DNA of 64,000 nt from Sipunculus nudus (lineage: Eukaryota; Annelida; Sipuncula; Golfingiida; Sipunculidae). The notes under the pieces were generated by a model. It ran no database searches and was not told where the DNA came from. It saw only the letters and a list, made by a program, of their open reading frames with translations. The stretch lies in assembly GCA_026874595.1 (NCBI GenBank), contig CM049314.1:9168729-9232728 (forward strand), given 5' to 3'. Both the position numbers and the translations under genes were made by a program. Positions 43,731 through 57,312 of this stretch are shown here, piece by piece; positions within the stretch are counted from its first letter, which is position 1, and every line of letters begins with the position of its first letter.

Positions 43731-46100
43731 GTAGGTAAAGATTAAATAAATTAGATCACTTGCAATAATGTACAGTCGCCCCGCCTTGTTTGACTATTTT
43801 GGCACTGTGTTAAATCTGACTGATATTTTATTGTCAATACACTGCATTGCTGGGCAACTTTAAAGTCTCTTTAAAAAATCTGTCAATTATTAGTTTAATA
43901 TAGAATGAGATTCAATCCGTAAGGATTAAGTATTCAGTATATGTATGTGTATGTTTACTTCTATATGTGCTTTGCTTGACTTCTCAATAGAATACTTAAC
44001 CAAATTATCTGAAATTCAATACATGTTCTGTGATGTTTGAATAATGCTTTAAACCCACTAAAAAGCTGGTTACAATGACTTGCATGTTTCTTCGTTTATA
44101 ATACAGAAACATATACATAGGGCTAGGTATCGCCAACAAATTTCCTATTGCGATATATTGCAATTTTTCATTGTATAAAATTTCTAGGAAATAAGTGAAT
44201 TACATTATATATAAATTATATATATATTTTAATACTTTGAATAATAAATATTTCTTTATTATGTTATATTTAATGACACAATAAAAGTTAATGCAGATCA
44301 GTTTAATTTACACGAGAAAATATGATATAATTACTTACCATATTCGGAATTGTGATTAAGCAAAGAGAGGTTTAGGTGGTGAGCACAATCACAGTCGTGT
44401 ACCAGATAGCAAGGCTGTCGTGCTTAGACAGTAGTACCGTTAACTTGATACTTCTGCCGTTATCATAAAATGTGAGGAGAGAATATAAATGAATTATTAA
44501 ATTGTTATGACTGTGATCATAACTTCTTAATTTTGTTGTTTAGAAATATTTCTCGTATATCAATAAATCTTCCGGCAGACATTGCTTGTTTCCTAGGACG
44601 GATCTTTGATCTATAAATGGTTATCAGGCCTACCTGAAGATTTCCCACTAATCATCTAAATTAACGCCTTTCACTTTATGTCTCTCTTTAATCCCAACCC
44701 ATTTAGATGTTTAAATTTATAACAGAATATGCTTTTTAAAAAAATTAACTCAGTTTTAGGCACGTTTAACAAAATATCGAAATACATTGATATTTTAAAA
44801 CTGTATCATGATACACAATATGCGAATCACCATATCGCGATATACCGATATATCGATAATATCGTGCAGCCCACCATTTAGAGTGTATGCGTATGAATAT
44901 TACTAATGAATCGTTTTCATAAGAAAAAAATGATAGTAAGAAAAAACAGTAAAATAACGACCGGCTCAATCGTAACCGAGTTTCCATCAGCAGCCCTTGT
45001 CAAATGCTGAAGTTATCTGATTGGTCAAATTCTGGGAACATGAATCATTGGAGACCTTTCCAATTGTAAAAACTGAATCCTGTACATCTATGGAGAAAGA
45101 ATTAACTGACAGAATAAGATGAACAGACACCTCTACAATTATATATAAAGACACTAATGTGTCTCTTCATTTATTCTTCTGAGGTTGAAACATATAATTA
45201 CACAGTAATTAAGTTTTGTTTGATTAAAGATTATTCCACATTAATGGCTTTCATATGAACATTTTAACTTAATAATTGATCTAGGGAAAATATATCGTTT
45301 CTTTCTGAACTTCATCCGTGTTCATTATTGGTGTATTCTTAATAGTGTATTTGGGCTAACACCAGCGCTATCCGTTGCAAATCGGCTTGACGGGTGAAAG
45401 TAATTTACTGATTTGACAAAATGAAAAGTATTTACGTACAAAGACTAGGAAAGGAACATTATTTTGAGTGAAAATAAACTTCCTGAGGCAAATAATAAGT
45501 GAATAAAATGAGAATACATTATATATACTGTAATACATAACATGCCTAACTTATTTCGTCTGAGTAGCGCGATAAACACTCTCCACATGGTTTTGATTTC
45601 CAGTTCGTGTTCGTGTTTACGTTGAAACAGAAAAGGGAAAGAGAACGATTGATATTGACGTGATTAAATCAAGTTACAAGGAACAGGACCAGCACGTGAA
45701 ACATGAGGAGACATTGGCTTTATTGAGGAGACGTTATTGCCAGTGCATGCATGTATGGCCTGACGGGAGACCGACGGAATCTTATGAGTAGCCTTTTAAA
45801 AGATGGCATAAGCTTACATAACACAGACTGATGGCAAGTCAGTGGCAAAAGCATGGAAATTCCGTCTAGTTAATGTTGATGTACAGATTTGCTATAGTTA
45901 ACATCGTTTCTAGAGGATGGAAGGAAAGTCAAACATTTATATATCACATATGCACAACCACTTGATTCAACTTTCATATCACGCTTTTTGCGCAATTCCA
46001 ATTTAGAGATTAGTCATACAGTAAATTTTGGATGGTTTACACCAGAAAAAAACCAGGAGATTAATTTGTGACCCTGTAATATGATTGTTCTTACCATTTG
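43731..46100 (+). repeat. Duplicated block behind the exon 5-like segment, copy 2
   Basis: Corresponds to 37874-39314 and is longer because of an inserted element at 44118-44874. No coding exon recognised. Confidence 0.55.
44118..44874. mobile_element. Probable non-autonomous DNA transposon (hAT-like ends)
   Basis: The left end reads 'tagggctaggtatcgcc' and 'ttgcgatatattgcaat'; the right end, reversed, reads 'gggctgcacgatattatcga' followed by alternating 'atatcgcgatat' words. Ends of the type CAGGGCT.G.CGATA are known from hAT-related elements. The copy is absent from the sister block at 38 kb. No clear target-site duplication was seen and no transposase frame is present. Confidence 0.4.
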
Positions 46101-46319
46101 TAAATGTGTGTGCCCTTATTTACTTGGTGCATATGCTGTGGCTTTGCTTAAATCTTGAGATGACTTATCCATTTCAATGCAACAAATATTTGTATTTTGA
46201 TTATTTCTAACAAAACCATGGGAATGGACTTCTAATTCCCGTTTTATACTTCATTATGCACAATCTAATGGTAAATATACAAAAGTCTGACTATATGACT
46301 ATATTTTGAAACCTAGGAC

Positions 46320-47170
46320 AGGGTAAGTCACCGGCTTCTTTGGGTAGAATGGACATAATAGAAAGTGGCCTCTGCGCAGGACACCTTAGGAGGATGTGAA
46401 CGAAAGTGGTTGGTCTTGAGGGGGTCCATGTTCTTTTTTAAATGTTCAAAACGAATGTGACAGAACGTGGCCCCTAGTGTGAAAATATACGACTCGTAAG
46501 CCTAGGTCTCACTTATCACTTTCTGTCTACCGTTCACCGCGTTTTTGAAGTTCGTGGGAGTATTGGTAGAACGTTGTCTTTACTGTTTGACACCGTAGGG
46601 GGGCATGCATAAACGTGGGTGTCGCACTATCTCTTTGAAATGTTCAAACAGAACGGGACAGAACGTGGCCCGTTACACAGCAATTTGCACCTTGTTGCGC
46701 CCTGGACGGAGCTGAATAGGTGTCAAACCCTAGGAGTGTGGTCATGGTAAATAATCTTATCACCCAAGAACATGGTCCAACGCCGTAAGATACCGTTGGA
46801 TTACATGCTGAACGCGTTAACCAAGACGCTGCTGTGACCCTGCCGCAGGTCAACGTAGATAACAGAAGCAGTGCCGAATCAAGAACAAGGAGAGTACTTG
46901 GACGAACGGGGCCTATATCCGTTCCTCAACGACAAACCACGCTTTTACCTTAGGAGAACGTGGTAATAACCGTCCAATGCCGTAGCAGCACCGTAGATAA
47001 ACGTGAAATACCGTGCAGAGAACGAACGTGCCGCGAACGTCAAGAGAACACATTCTTAAATTTCAACCCGTTCATTCCAGACCCTGCTACGATCTTGCTT
47101 ACCGTAGATGAACCGTGAGGCACCGTAGGAGGAAGTGGTAAAAATAAGGCTTTCCCGACGACAATGCCAT
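46320..47170. other. CpG-rich segment with phased CGT words
   Basis: Rich in ACCGTAG and GAACGTGG words (for example 46482, 46658, 46963, 46992 and 47101). Between about 46960 and 47050, CGT recurs roughly every 10-11 bases. It lies just in front of the last CTLD relic. Both strands are partly open but nothing resembles a known protein. It may be a decayed short tandem repeat. Confidence 0.5.
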
Positions 47171-47378
47171 GTTCTGGCATTGTTCTGGTTGTATTCACTT
47201 TATTTAAATACTCGGCATTTAATTTTTTTTTAAGTTTTGTACGCCTTCATTTAATTTATATTAGTATTGTATAAGCAATAAATAGTATTCAGCTGGCTAC
47301 ACCACCATTATTAAGTATATTTGATAATATTAATCTATTCAAGCTCAATTTCAACTTTCTATTTACTTTTGTTTGCAG

Positions 47379-47515
47379 CTGAATAGTCTTTCTCTGGAAT
47401 CTTATTTCATAGTTCCAAAACATGCCGAGGGAAATGGCAAGTTTTGGTTTCCTGGTGACAGCGTCAGAGAACTAAAGTTATTACACAGCACAGGTCATTT
47501 ATAGAAACACTACAG
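47379..47515 (+). pseudogene. Degenerate CTLD exon (exon 5-like)
   Basis: Acceptor 'ttgtttgcag' and donor GTAAGT at 47516 survive, but the reading frame opens with TAG after one codon (CTGAATAG) and has deletions. Traces of 'ggaatc.tatt', 'aaatg..aagtt.tggtttcct' and 'cacagcacaggtcat' align with the other exon 5 copies. It is the most decayed and most distal CTLD segment. Confidence 0.65.
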
Positions 47516-50500
47516 GTAAGTAACCGGTCACAAAAAATCACATCCATAAAAATAAAAAAAGATATATATATATATATATTGTTCTACTATACCAGTTAAT
47601 GTTATATGCTAAATGACTTTGCTTCTTTGGTAAGGTACACTATATTTTGTTTCGTTTGTTTCTGCGGTACTGTGCTTAGTGATAATGCTGATAACATGTT
47701 ATATATTAACTTATTTATATCTTTCCTATACGTTAACTTAATCTCTGAGACGCACTCATGCTCAAATAATGTACTGTCTAGGACGGAATATAACGTTTTC
47801 TAGGATACGTCGATTGGATTGTACTTAGATTGCTGTGACACATTTTATATGTAATGTTACATGTATATTCATATCCTCCTTCTATTTTGTCAGACGGCTT
47901 TTGAAGTACTCTGGCTGAATTATCTTAATTTCACTGCATGTCTTGTGTCGCTTTCCAAATCTTCAGTGACTGAACCCGCATGCTCCGTTTTGCACTCTGT
48001 TGTTTTTGACATTTCTGAATCGAAATAAGATTTGTATTGCAAGCCATCTATTTATTAATTATCATAGGAGAAAGAAACTTTATTAAATAAAAAAAGTCTT
48101 TTCTTTTTTTGTGTCTTGTACATATTTGTTTATTTTTGTAAAAGAAAATAATTTCTGCTCAGTCTTCAGGGCGAACAGGACCAACAGGACACCGGGAAGT
48201 TTCCTGATGCAATGAAGATATTACCAATATTTTTAGCCTGCCATGGTAGGAACAACATATATATGCCGCTGGGCGGAAGAAATTAACTTTGGGCCGTTGT
48301 ATCTCAATCTTAAGGGCCTGTTTCTCACCCCAGTGAGTCGCAGTAATTTTACCTGCAACTCTGGTCGGATCATGAATTCTCCTACACATTTGTAAATGTG
48401 TAGAAATTCGTATCTTCTTGAAGAAAAAAATACAAATGCTGTTGCGTCAAAATGGTAAGCTGGCAAACCTCAAAGAGGGAACCTATGACGTAAGAAATGA
48501 ACATAAAACCGACTCCATATATAATAATCTATGAACAGTGTCTTAAATTTAGCGACTGCCACCGTAAATTACATAAAAGAGAATGTCGCAATAAAGTAAC
48601 TTTTCATCGATTTCTGATTGTTGCTTTTTTGTTGATTTGAACAGTGCCCACAATAATGTTACCAGTTAAAATAATCTAAACCTATAAGGTTTCTTCCATT
48701 ATAAATATTCATTTCCGTCAATGATCTAATGAAAGAGGTTATATGAATGGACTTACAACTCCGCCGGATCCATCACAGCCACTACGTCTCACTACGTCTC
48801 GATATTTAATTGCAATTCAGCTTCGATAGGGTCATCAACCTTGTTGTTCGCCCACAGTGTAGGGCAACACTGGTGACAACTTTGATCCAGCTCGCATGTC
48901 GAGTGTTAATGATGGTCGTCAGCCAGGCAGTGTCAAGTCAAAGCGATAAATCAAGTTTCTAACCTGTCTGTAAGTTGCCGTACTAACATCGACTCTAAAT
49001 ATGTAAGCGCAGACAGTTTTTTTATTTGGAATCATGCACAGGAGAGATACTTAGCTGGAACATGTGATGGCATCTCTACCAAAGCAAATTTAAAAAGCAT
49101 GCAGGGACTCATCTGTTACTTTTGATGTTTTAGTTTACGCATTATTGGTATTTACAAACCTATAATTCAAAAGGGCTCCATTTCACATGAACTCCTTGGT
49201 CTGTCCGTTACACAAGATCATGGGACGATTAAAATGATGTCCATATCGGGGTGCGAGCCTTGTGGATAATTACAAAATGTAGCCATTTCTGAAAGATTTA
49301 TATAAAAAAAATAATAAAGAAATGACATGAATGGGGAGGGAACCATTCCCCTTTTTACGTTAAGAATTTTATTTTAATATATGACGAATAAGGGGATATC
49401 AGATTGTATGCAATAACAAGCATTCATGTTTTTACTATATGTTAGCTATATATTATATTAGAGCTATCTATAAATCAACTTATAGTCATGAAAAAACATT
49501 CAAGATTTATAGTTTAATTCATTCAAGTAAGATAAAAACAATCATTATATATCAGCAAATTTTATTACATAGGAGTAAATATATTCTGAAAAGCGTAATG
49601 TGTTATCTTGAATAACTTCCCTTCACAATGGCGTGTTTACTCCAAACCGTCCGTTATCACAACGTAGCAAGTCAACTTTGAGTACTGGTAGCCCTTATCT
49701 ATCGTCACGACACGTTATTAATTGAACATCCTATTTAAAAGACGAAGATTAATCTTTATAAAATGTACTTTAACATCTCAACAAACTCCACATACGACTT
49801 CATCACTGCACGTGTAAACGGATTTTGCTTGAGGTAAATAAATGGGGCTATATGTCACTACGGTTCACTCTAAATTAGTACTGAAGATGCTCTCAAAACA
49901 GAAATATACAAGGCGAAAATTTGCGCACGGTCTGTATCATTTGAGCATACACCTACTTTGTAAAAATGTGGCCCGTTTAATACGCTTCACCTGTGCAGAC
50001 TTAAAATGAACATTTTAGATATAAAATATATGCAGGGCAATCGATATACTGATCAAGTTACAGTTGCATGTGATCGCTCTGGCAAAGGGTATTCCACTCG
50101 GGAAAAATTTAAAATTTAAAAGGACACGTAATAGATTTGCGAAGTAGATAACACTGAAGTTCCCATGCAATATAGGGTTGGACAAAAACATATCATTTAT
50201 AATATACTAAATTCTAATAAATGACACACAGCTGAGAGAGGCAGCATCCTGATATCTTTTATAATAAACGGGCGAGCAGAGATCGCACACCACGGGGGAG
50301 GTCGGAAAGGTCATGTTAATTTAGCAAACGAACGAACTGGATAAGCGCTCACCTCCGCCCAAGGCCAAAAGCGATACCTCATTTATATAATAGGCCATTA
50401 TAAGAGAGGACTCACCTTGGGTGAAGTCAGAAACGTCATTTTTTTTTCTTAAATGAACGACCACTCTAAGAACGAGAGCGCATTATATATATATAATTAA

Positions 50501-52135
50501 AATACTAATATGTGGACATCTTAAAGAATTGATATACGGTCACACCTTTTCCTTACGATTCTGTACTGGATTTCTCTATTACTCCGGGGGTTATTTTTGG
50601 TCTCCTTTTTGTATTATTCTTCATACCCGTTTTGTTGGGAACATCTCCAAAATTCTGCATTTCTTATCCAAAAAGCCATGCCCCTATAAACTTCTTTGAA
50701 AATCCTCCCGATCATTTATTACGATTTGGTATATAAATGACTGAAGAACTGTTTTGTGCATTATAACTGATCACTGTTTCATATATAACTGTAAATAAAC
50801 AACACAGTAAAGATCTTTGCTGATAAATTTGATAATGAAAGCTTTGAAACATATTATTTTAAAATAAAAAAATTTGCTATGATATGATATTGTATAAATA
50901 GATGATAAATAATTAGATTGCAAACAAATATATATTGATCATTTTTTATTACAAAATATATATATAAACATCCAACCAGACTTCCAGTAAACAACAATAG
51001 TTACTGTGATATTCAAACAAACATATAGATATAAATATATATGATAAATCGACGTACAACACAAAAATATGCTTATGAGTAGTCAACAGCCATTGGCTAT
51101 ATATCATGAAAGTACTTTATCACTATGGGGCGAAATGGCACTATTGATCAATTCACTCAACAGAAAAACTCATTTTAAATCGACGTTTCTTGTATTTTTT
51201 CATACATCATGACGTCAGATTTGCAAGATATAGAGTGAACGACATCACCAGTAGTTAAACTACTAAATTACAAGCACCAGTCTAAAATTTACAAGAAACA
51301 TCGAAACGAATCGTTTCCGACATCACCACTAGATGGCACCAGTGGGTCTTAAAGTATCGTTTCTTTACCAGAATGAGATAAATTAAGATGCAAATTAACC
51401 GAATCATCTACCCACTGATATGTAACGGCAGTAATAAAACCGTCAGTGCAAAGCAGATTTTCTTTTTCAATTTACATAAACATACATTTTTCATCCCTTC
51501 TGGCGCTAAATTCACTATTCAATTGTCTTTTTTTCTGCTGCGTTTTCTTTTGCGTTCAATGTGTTTGCTACAATCATTGTATTTGGAAAAAAATAATTTT
51601 AGACGCCATAGGTCCGACACGCAGACAGGTTAACATAAAAGTGATAGGTGTATCCTTGCTATGGTAAAATTAACGTCCTAAATGTCCTCTTGAAAGATTC
51701 GCGTGGAGTCAATGTTTCCATGACAAAATGCAGATATATGAAACCAATTTCTGTTCAATGTAGGAATCATTGTCGTACAATCAGACAATGATAAATATAT
51801 GATGCATGAAATTCTTATTAAAAATCAAAATTTCTTTACAAAATTGTTTTATATTGATGAGAGGTAAATGTTTTATACTTCATGGTAATAAAGCAAAACA
51901 ATATTATAATACACGAAAATTTCATCAGATGTCTGTGTTTTTACTTCTATCGCCATCTGGGGAGAAGACTAATAACTAAACGTATTACCTCTGAAATATC
52001 ACCTGTCGAAGAGGCAATGCGTTTTCTCAGCAGTGTAGGTAAATACCTTTCTTACTGTTGTCGGGAAATCAATAAACACTCTAGAATGTTAGCTTTTTCT
52101 CCGACAGGCTCGTGATAAAAGAATATTTCAGTTGT
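47516..52135. other. Gene-poor stretch
   Basis: AT-rich, with no CTLD exon, long frame or clear mobile element. A patch at 48160-48460 is less AT-rich, with overlapping - strand frames of 76 and 77 codons, and may be an old repeat. Stalk, membrane or tail exons for the orphan CTLD cassettes were looked for here and not found. Confidence 0.5.
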
Positions 52136-52229
52136 TTTATTCAATATCGACTGCAATAAGTACAAATTTACTTTCTTTAGTTCATAATCAGGCAGTGAAT
52201 ATTTACCAAAACTCGGAGAACAGTTTATT
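52136..52229 (-). terminator. Candidate poly(A) signals for gene D
   Basis: On the - strand, AATAAA occurs at 52229-52224 and again at 52141-52136, about 13 and 100 bases after the stop codon. The second is better spaced for a short 3' UTR. Confidence 0.4.
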
Positions 52230-52241
52230 CACAGAACCCGT

Positions 52242-52827
52242 TCATGGCTGAGCGGGTGGCACCGAACCCCTTCTCTTCTTACGTTCTTTCTTTGAATTTA
52301 TTTCCGGGACATCCTCGCCTTGTACGGAAATGACCGAACTACAGCGACTGCTGCTCGGCTTGCTCCGTGGGGAGTCGCCGGACTTGTGTTTGCTTCGACC
52401 ACGCTGTCCCCATTTCTCAGCGTATAACATTCCGTCTGTTTTTGGACAGAACGAGGCGGAGTATCCAAGCAGTTTCCATCCTTTATCGTTCAGTTTATCA
52501 CTTAACTGATGGCGGGTATACGCACCGAACACCGACACCGTGACATAACCGTTACCATGGTTACGTATACTGTATATATCAGTTTCTTTTTGGGACCCCG
52601 TCAAATTTGGTTGACGTTTGATTTCCTTCAGTTTGCTGATAAACCCCTCGTCACCGACTGGAAGGTCAATACTCAGTACCGCTGTCACATGACCGGAAAT
52701 TGTCAGCTTACTGTTGTTGCCCGGATGTTCCACCACCTCTATTGTCGGTGATTCTGTGACAGGAAGTGGTAACGTGCTCTTGGCAGTGACAAAACAGGCT
52801 TCCCCTGTGCTCTCCATGGTATCAGTT
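52242..52827 (-). CDS. Gene D exon 2: main coding exon
   Basis: The longest single open frame in the window that is not repeat-driven. Upstream on the - strand is a textbook acceptor ('catttcctttggcag'), with the exon starting at 52827 and an in-frame ATG at 52817. The composition (varied codons, fairly high GC) contrasts with its AT-rich flanks, which supports coding. Confidence 0.7.
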
Positions 52828-54354
52828 CTGCCAAAGGAAATGAAAATAAACAAAATATTGCAGTAAAGTAGAGCCAAGTTTTAAGAATGTGAGAACAATG
52901 AACAAGTAGTAAGCAGATCTAGAATCATTCACATGGATTCATGCAGCTCCATTCGTTTTCCTATATGGAGAAAAGACAATAGTATGGAATGCGGATCAAC
53001 GTCAACGACCCCTTAAGGGGACATAATCAGGAGCAATATTATGCCTACTCTTCCATACTATCAGTTCAGTTTTACTTTATACAAATGTTTTCCAGCAAAA
53101 TCATCCCAGCACACAGGCTCAGTTCCTCACATATGGCTGTTAAACATCTTGTTATGGTTCAGCGTGTTAGTAAACATAGTCCACGTGTGTTTGTTTACCA
53201 AACAATCTCGTGTGACCGGAGGTCCGATTGTAAGCCGCAACACGTGATGTTTCAGTCAACAGGAACATGTTTTTCATTTTTTGGGGCAAAGTCAGTCAGG
53301 GAATCTCAAAATTGACACGTGTTGTATCCCGGCGATGCATGCGCTGTGTTTATGTTTTTACCTGTGATCGCGCCCGGTTAACTGTTTTTAACTCTCGTTT
53401 ACCGGAGTAAGCAAACGGTTTCAGTTCAATAGTTTGGCAGGTATCAATTCATCTTAAAGGGAATAGGCTATGTTTCGTCTTAAATCAACATGCTTTATAG
53501 GTGATTGGACCCCTTTGATAAAGTAGCACTCAGCATTTGTTATCATGGGTTGCCCTAGCCATGACAACATAACATTCTTTAAAATAAACTGATATTGACC
53601 TTTTTTAAATTAAACTTAGATTGACCTGCGAGTCATGATACAAGTCATAATAAAACACTCATTATAAGGGTTGGATCAAACTAAATGCTGTGGCTTAGTA
53701 TTTACCACCAAAGGCTTATATGGTGGTGTTAATTTGCTTAATAAAGAAGATAATATGATGTTCCACAAAGTTTATGGTGGTTACCCCGACGGCGAGAACT
53801 GAAGTTTGAAGCAGTTTCGGCTACTGCAGTTACCGCTGTCAAGCTGACATGTTGACGGCCGGAGAGACAAAGCTTCCGCCTAACACCAACCTCGTTATTA
53901 AGAACTGTTGCATGAATACCCGTAAGTCAACCGTGAATATATTATTTATTATTTTTCCCAACAGAATAACGTCACTTTTTGTTTTACCTCGGACTAAAAA
54001 ATGATAGTTGAAAGTTCGACAAGCAGATGAAATTGAAAAAGTACTGTCAGAATAACCGAATTATACATCTACTAACACTAGAATTGATCCGAACCCAATA
54101 GCTTGTACTGCCAACCCAACATTACTTAAAAATCAACGTTTGAGTGGCAGGCTGCCGCTAGGGTTTTCCCAAGGAGAATGAGAGGCCCTCATGGTCAACG
54201 GATTTGCAAAATCAGCTTTTTATTTAATAAAATCACAAAAAATACATAAATTCCTAAAGAGGAAACTCTTTTTTGTTATTTGTAAAAGAAATATTTAGTA
54301 AATAAGCGGATAGGACGTTTTGGAGGCCCGTATCACACACACACACGCACACAC

Positions 54355-54399
<45 letters not shown>

Positions 54400-57281
54400 A
54401 TAAAATTCAAGGCTTAAAGTAGCCATGAAAACATAACACTCAGGCCTTCTAAAATAACTGATAGGGGCCTGTGAGTCATGATGCAAGTCATAATAGAACA
54501 CCCATTCTAAGGGTCACATCAAAGTTTTGCTTTGTGGTAGTAGTTGACATCAGAGGCTTATATGGTTGTGTTATATCATAACGGACACAGAGACAAACTT
54601 CCGTGTAAAACCAGCCCCCTTAATAATAACTGCTGCATGAATATACGTAAGTCAACCAGAATGTAATATTAATTGTTTTTCCCAACAGAATAACGTCACT
54701 TTATGTCTTACATCGGAAAAATGATAGTTCGACAAGCAGATGAAAATGAAAAAAAGTACTATTAGAAATGGCGTGCACATCTGCATGTACTACAACTGAT
54801 GCGAACCCAATAGATTGTACTGTCACCCCAACGTATTCACTAAATTGAAAATCGACGTTCAGGTGGTAGGATGACGCTAGGTTTAAAGATAAACTGAGAA
54901 AAAAAACACAATAGAATAATTTAAATTAATCATCACTACACTGCATGTAAAAACAAAGCAAACACTTTTCACATGAAAGATATGAAATCAACTAATAAAT
55001 AATGTAATCACTTACTCGCGTCCTTTCACCGTATCCAATTCCTGGCAAAAACACATTGGCCATATGCTACAGTGCTTTATCACATATAATCTTGTTCTAC
55101 CGTGTCTTCCAGGAGTATAAACATTATAAGTGTGTGAAACGGGTCATAAGGCCTTGTGGAGCCATTGTGTAAGAGCAAGAGAACTCATGACGTCACCACT
55201 ATATACCGTAACACAAAGGGTCCACCAGTTTCTGGACTCGCTGGATCCCCTTGACGGACAGCTTGTATTGATCATCTATAAGGTAATATACCCTGTATAA
55301 ACCCCTGTGTGTGTTTGCCTATATTCAGAGCTTATTGTCCGCGCGTACCTGTTGAGCTGTATGATTACAGTGACACATTTCTAGGTGTCTGTGGTCTTGT
55401 TCCTGCACTTACAGATACTCACGACTAATTAGTTGTTCATGACAGTAAGGTGTTGCGACATTTGTTTATGCTGGATGACTGTGTCACCTGTCGACTTTTG
55501 TAACATTTACACTCATACATATGAACATTGTTACGGGGTGACATAAAAGCGGACCGCTTTGCTAGCGAAGCGGTTGGTAAGCCGGACTTGTGCGCCACCA
55601 ACATGGGTTCGAATCCCGGATCGGCCCAAATTTTCCCCTGAGCCATTTGCATTCGTAACAAATGGAGGCTCGTCTAACGTGACGGTTCACTTTATGGCCC
55701 AGGGAATAAGCTCACCAAAGTGTGACTCCTGAGATAATTAGTCTTATTCTGATACTAGAACGCTCTTAAGAGGAAGTATGTAACGGGGTGACATAAAAGC
55801 GGACCGGACTGTCTCGCTAGTGAAGCTTGCTTTTTCTAGCGAAGCGGTTGGTACAATTATATATATGGTTGGTATATATATATATTTCAGGACTGGTCCT
55901 TAGTTGTCCGGTCCTGTCCGGTCGGGTATGCTCTGTTTGCGGGGGTTTCGGGACTAGCACGATCGGGACTCTATCATTGACCATTAAGAGCAGCTCTATG
56001 AATCACACGATGGACGTACACTTTTGAAGATGGTGAATTATGGGAAATTAATTGTGTGACATGGAGATTGGTATTCTCTTTAGCTATACAGGGAAATACT
56101 TGCTAATAAAATTTAATTTGCATATAACAAGGTAAAAATGCACACGATTTCGTTGTTGGTATGGTTTAATATTTGACCATGGAAACCTTGATGTAGACAC
56201 TATTTTCGACCAATTAATACGGTAAGTTTTTAAGATATTGATGAAAGTAGATATTTATTTATAACAGCGCTTATTTGCATATTAAATAAGAAATCCATTA
56301 AAATCCTTAAACTACTTACAGTTCATGGGCACCTTCAATTGGCAACTCGACTATAAAGATTGAGACGTAATAGGCTGATGCTTGAATTTTGTAACACAAA
56401 ATGCCTATCCTAACTTCTAATACACAAATTACAATAACACGTAACACAATTTTTAGGGGTTTTTTTTTGGGGGGGGGGGGGATATAAAAAAGCTCTCATG
56501 GACCCCTCCCCAACATTCTTTTTAAAATATCTTCTCTTTAAACCACAATATGTGACATAAAAGCGGACCGGACTGTCTCGCTAGTGAAGCTTGCTTTTCT
56601 AGCGAAGCGGTTGGTACGCCGGACTTGTGCGCCACCAACATGGGTTCGAAACCGGATCGGCCCAATGTTTTCCCCTCAAAAATTTGTCTTCGTAACAAAA
56701 TGACGTTTAACTTTGTGGCCCTGGGAATAAGCTCAAGTGATAATTAGTCTTGTTCTGATAGAAGAACGCTCTTAAGAGGGGGTGTGTTACGGGGTGACAT
56801 AAAAGCAGACCGAACTGCTAGCGAAGCGGTTGGTTCGCCGGACTTGTACGCCACCGACCTGGGTTCGAAACCGGGATCGGCCCAGGATTTTGCCCCTCAT
56901 TTATTTGTCTTCGTAACAACATATGTTTTACACTGACTCAGAAAATCAAATCTAGACCGGAAGCACGTCCCCTCTTCAAGCTTAGTTGATAAATCCTTCT
57001 AGTTCTCCTTCAAATAGTCGTTAAATACTTAAGAATAGCCCTTTGATTAGTTAGGGAACCAAAGAAACCTATTTAGATCTCTCCTTTCTGCACGTGGCAA
57101 TGCCCTCTTCCGTTTCTTACTTAATCATTTATGCAAGGGCGTAGCCAGGATTGAGAGAGGGGAGGGGACCATCATCAGTAGCGGATCAAGAAATTTGAAA
57201 ACGGGGGTGGGGGGGGGGGGGGGGGTTGTAGGGGCGCTTATTCGCATGTATGAGCAATTGGAAAACGGTTATATATACAAG

Positions 57282-57312
<31 letters not shown>

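Noticed and set aside
55560-55640. Functional tRNA gene (and likewise at 39340-39430, 56590-56670, 56810-56880, 61753-61830 and 32226-32270)
   Set aside because: A and B box likeness is present, but acceptor and anticodon stems do not form a full cloverleaf and the sequence continues into repeated SINE bodies.
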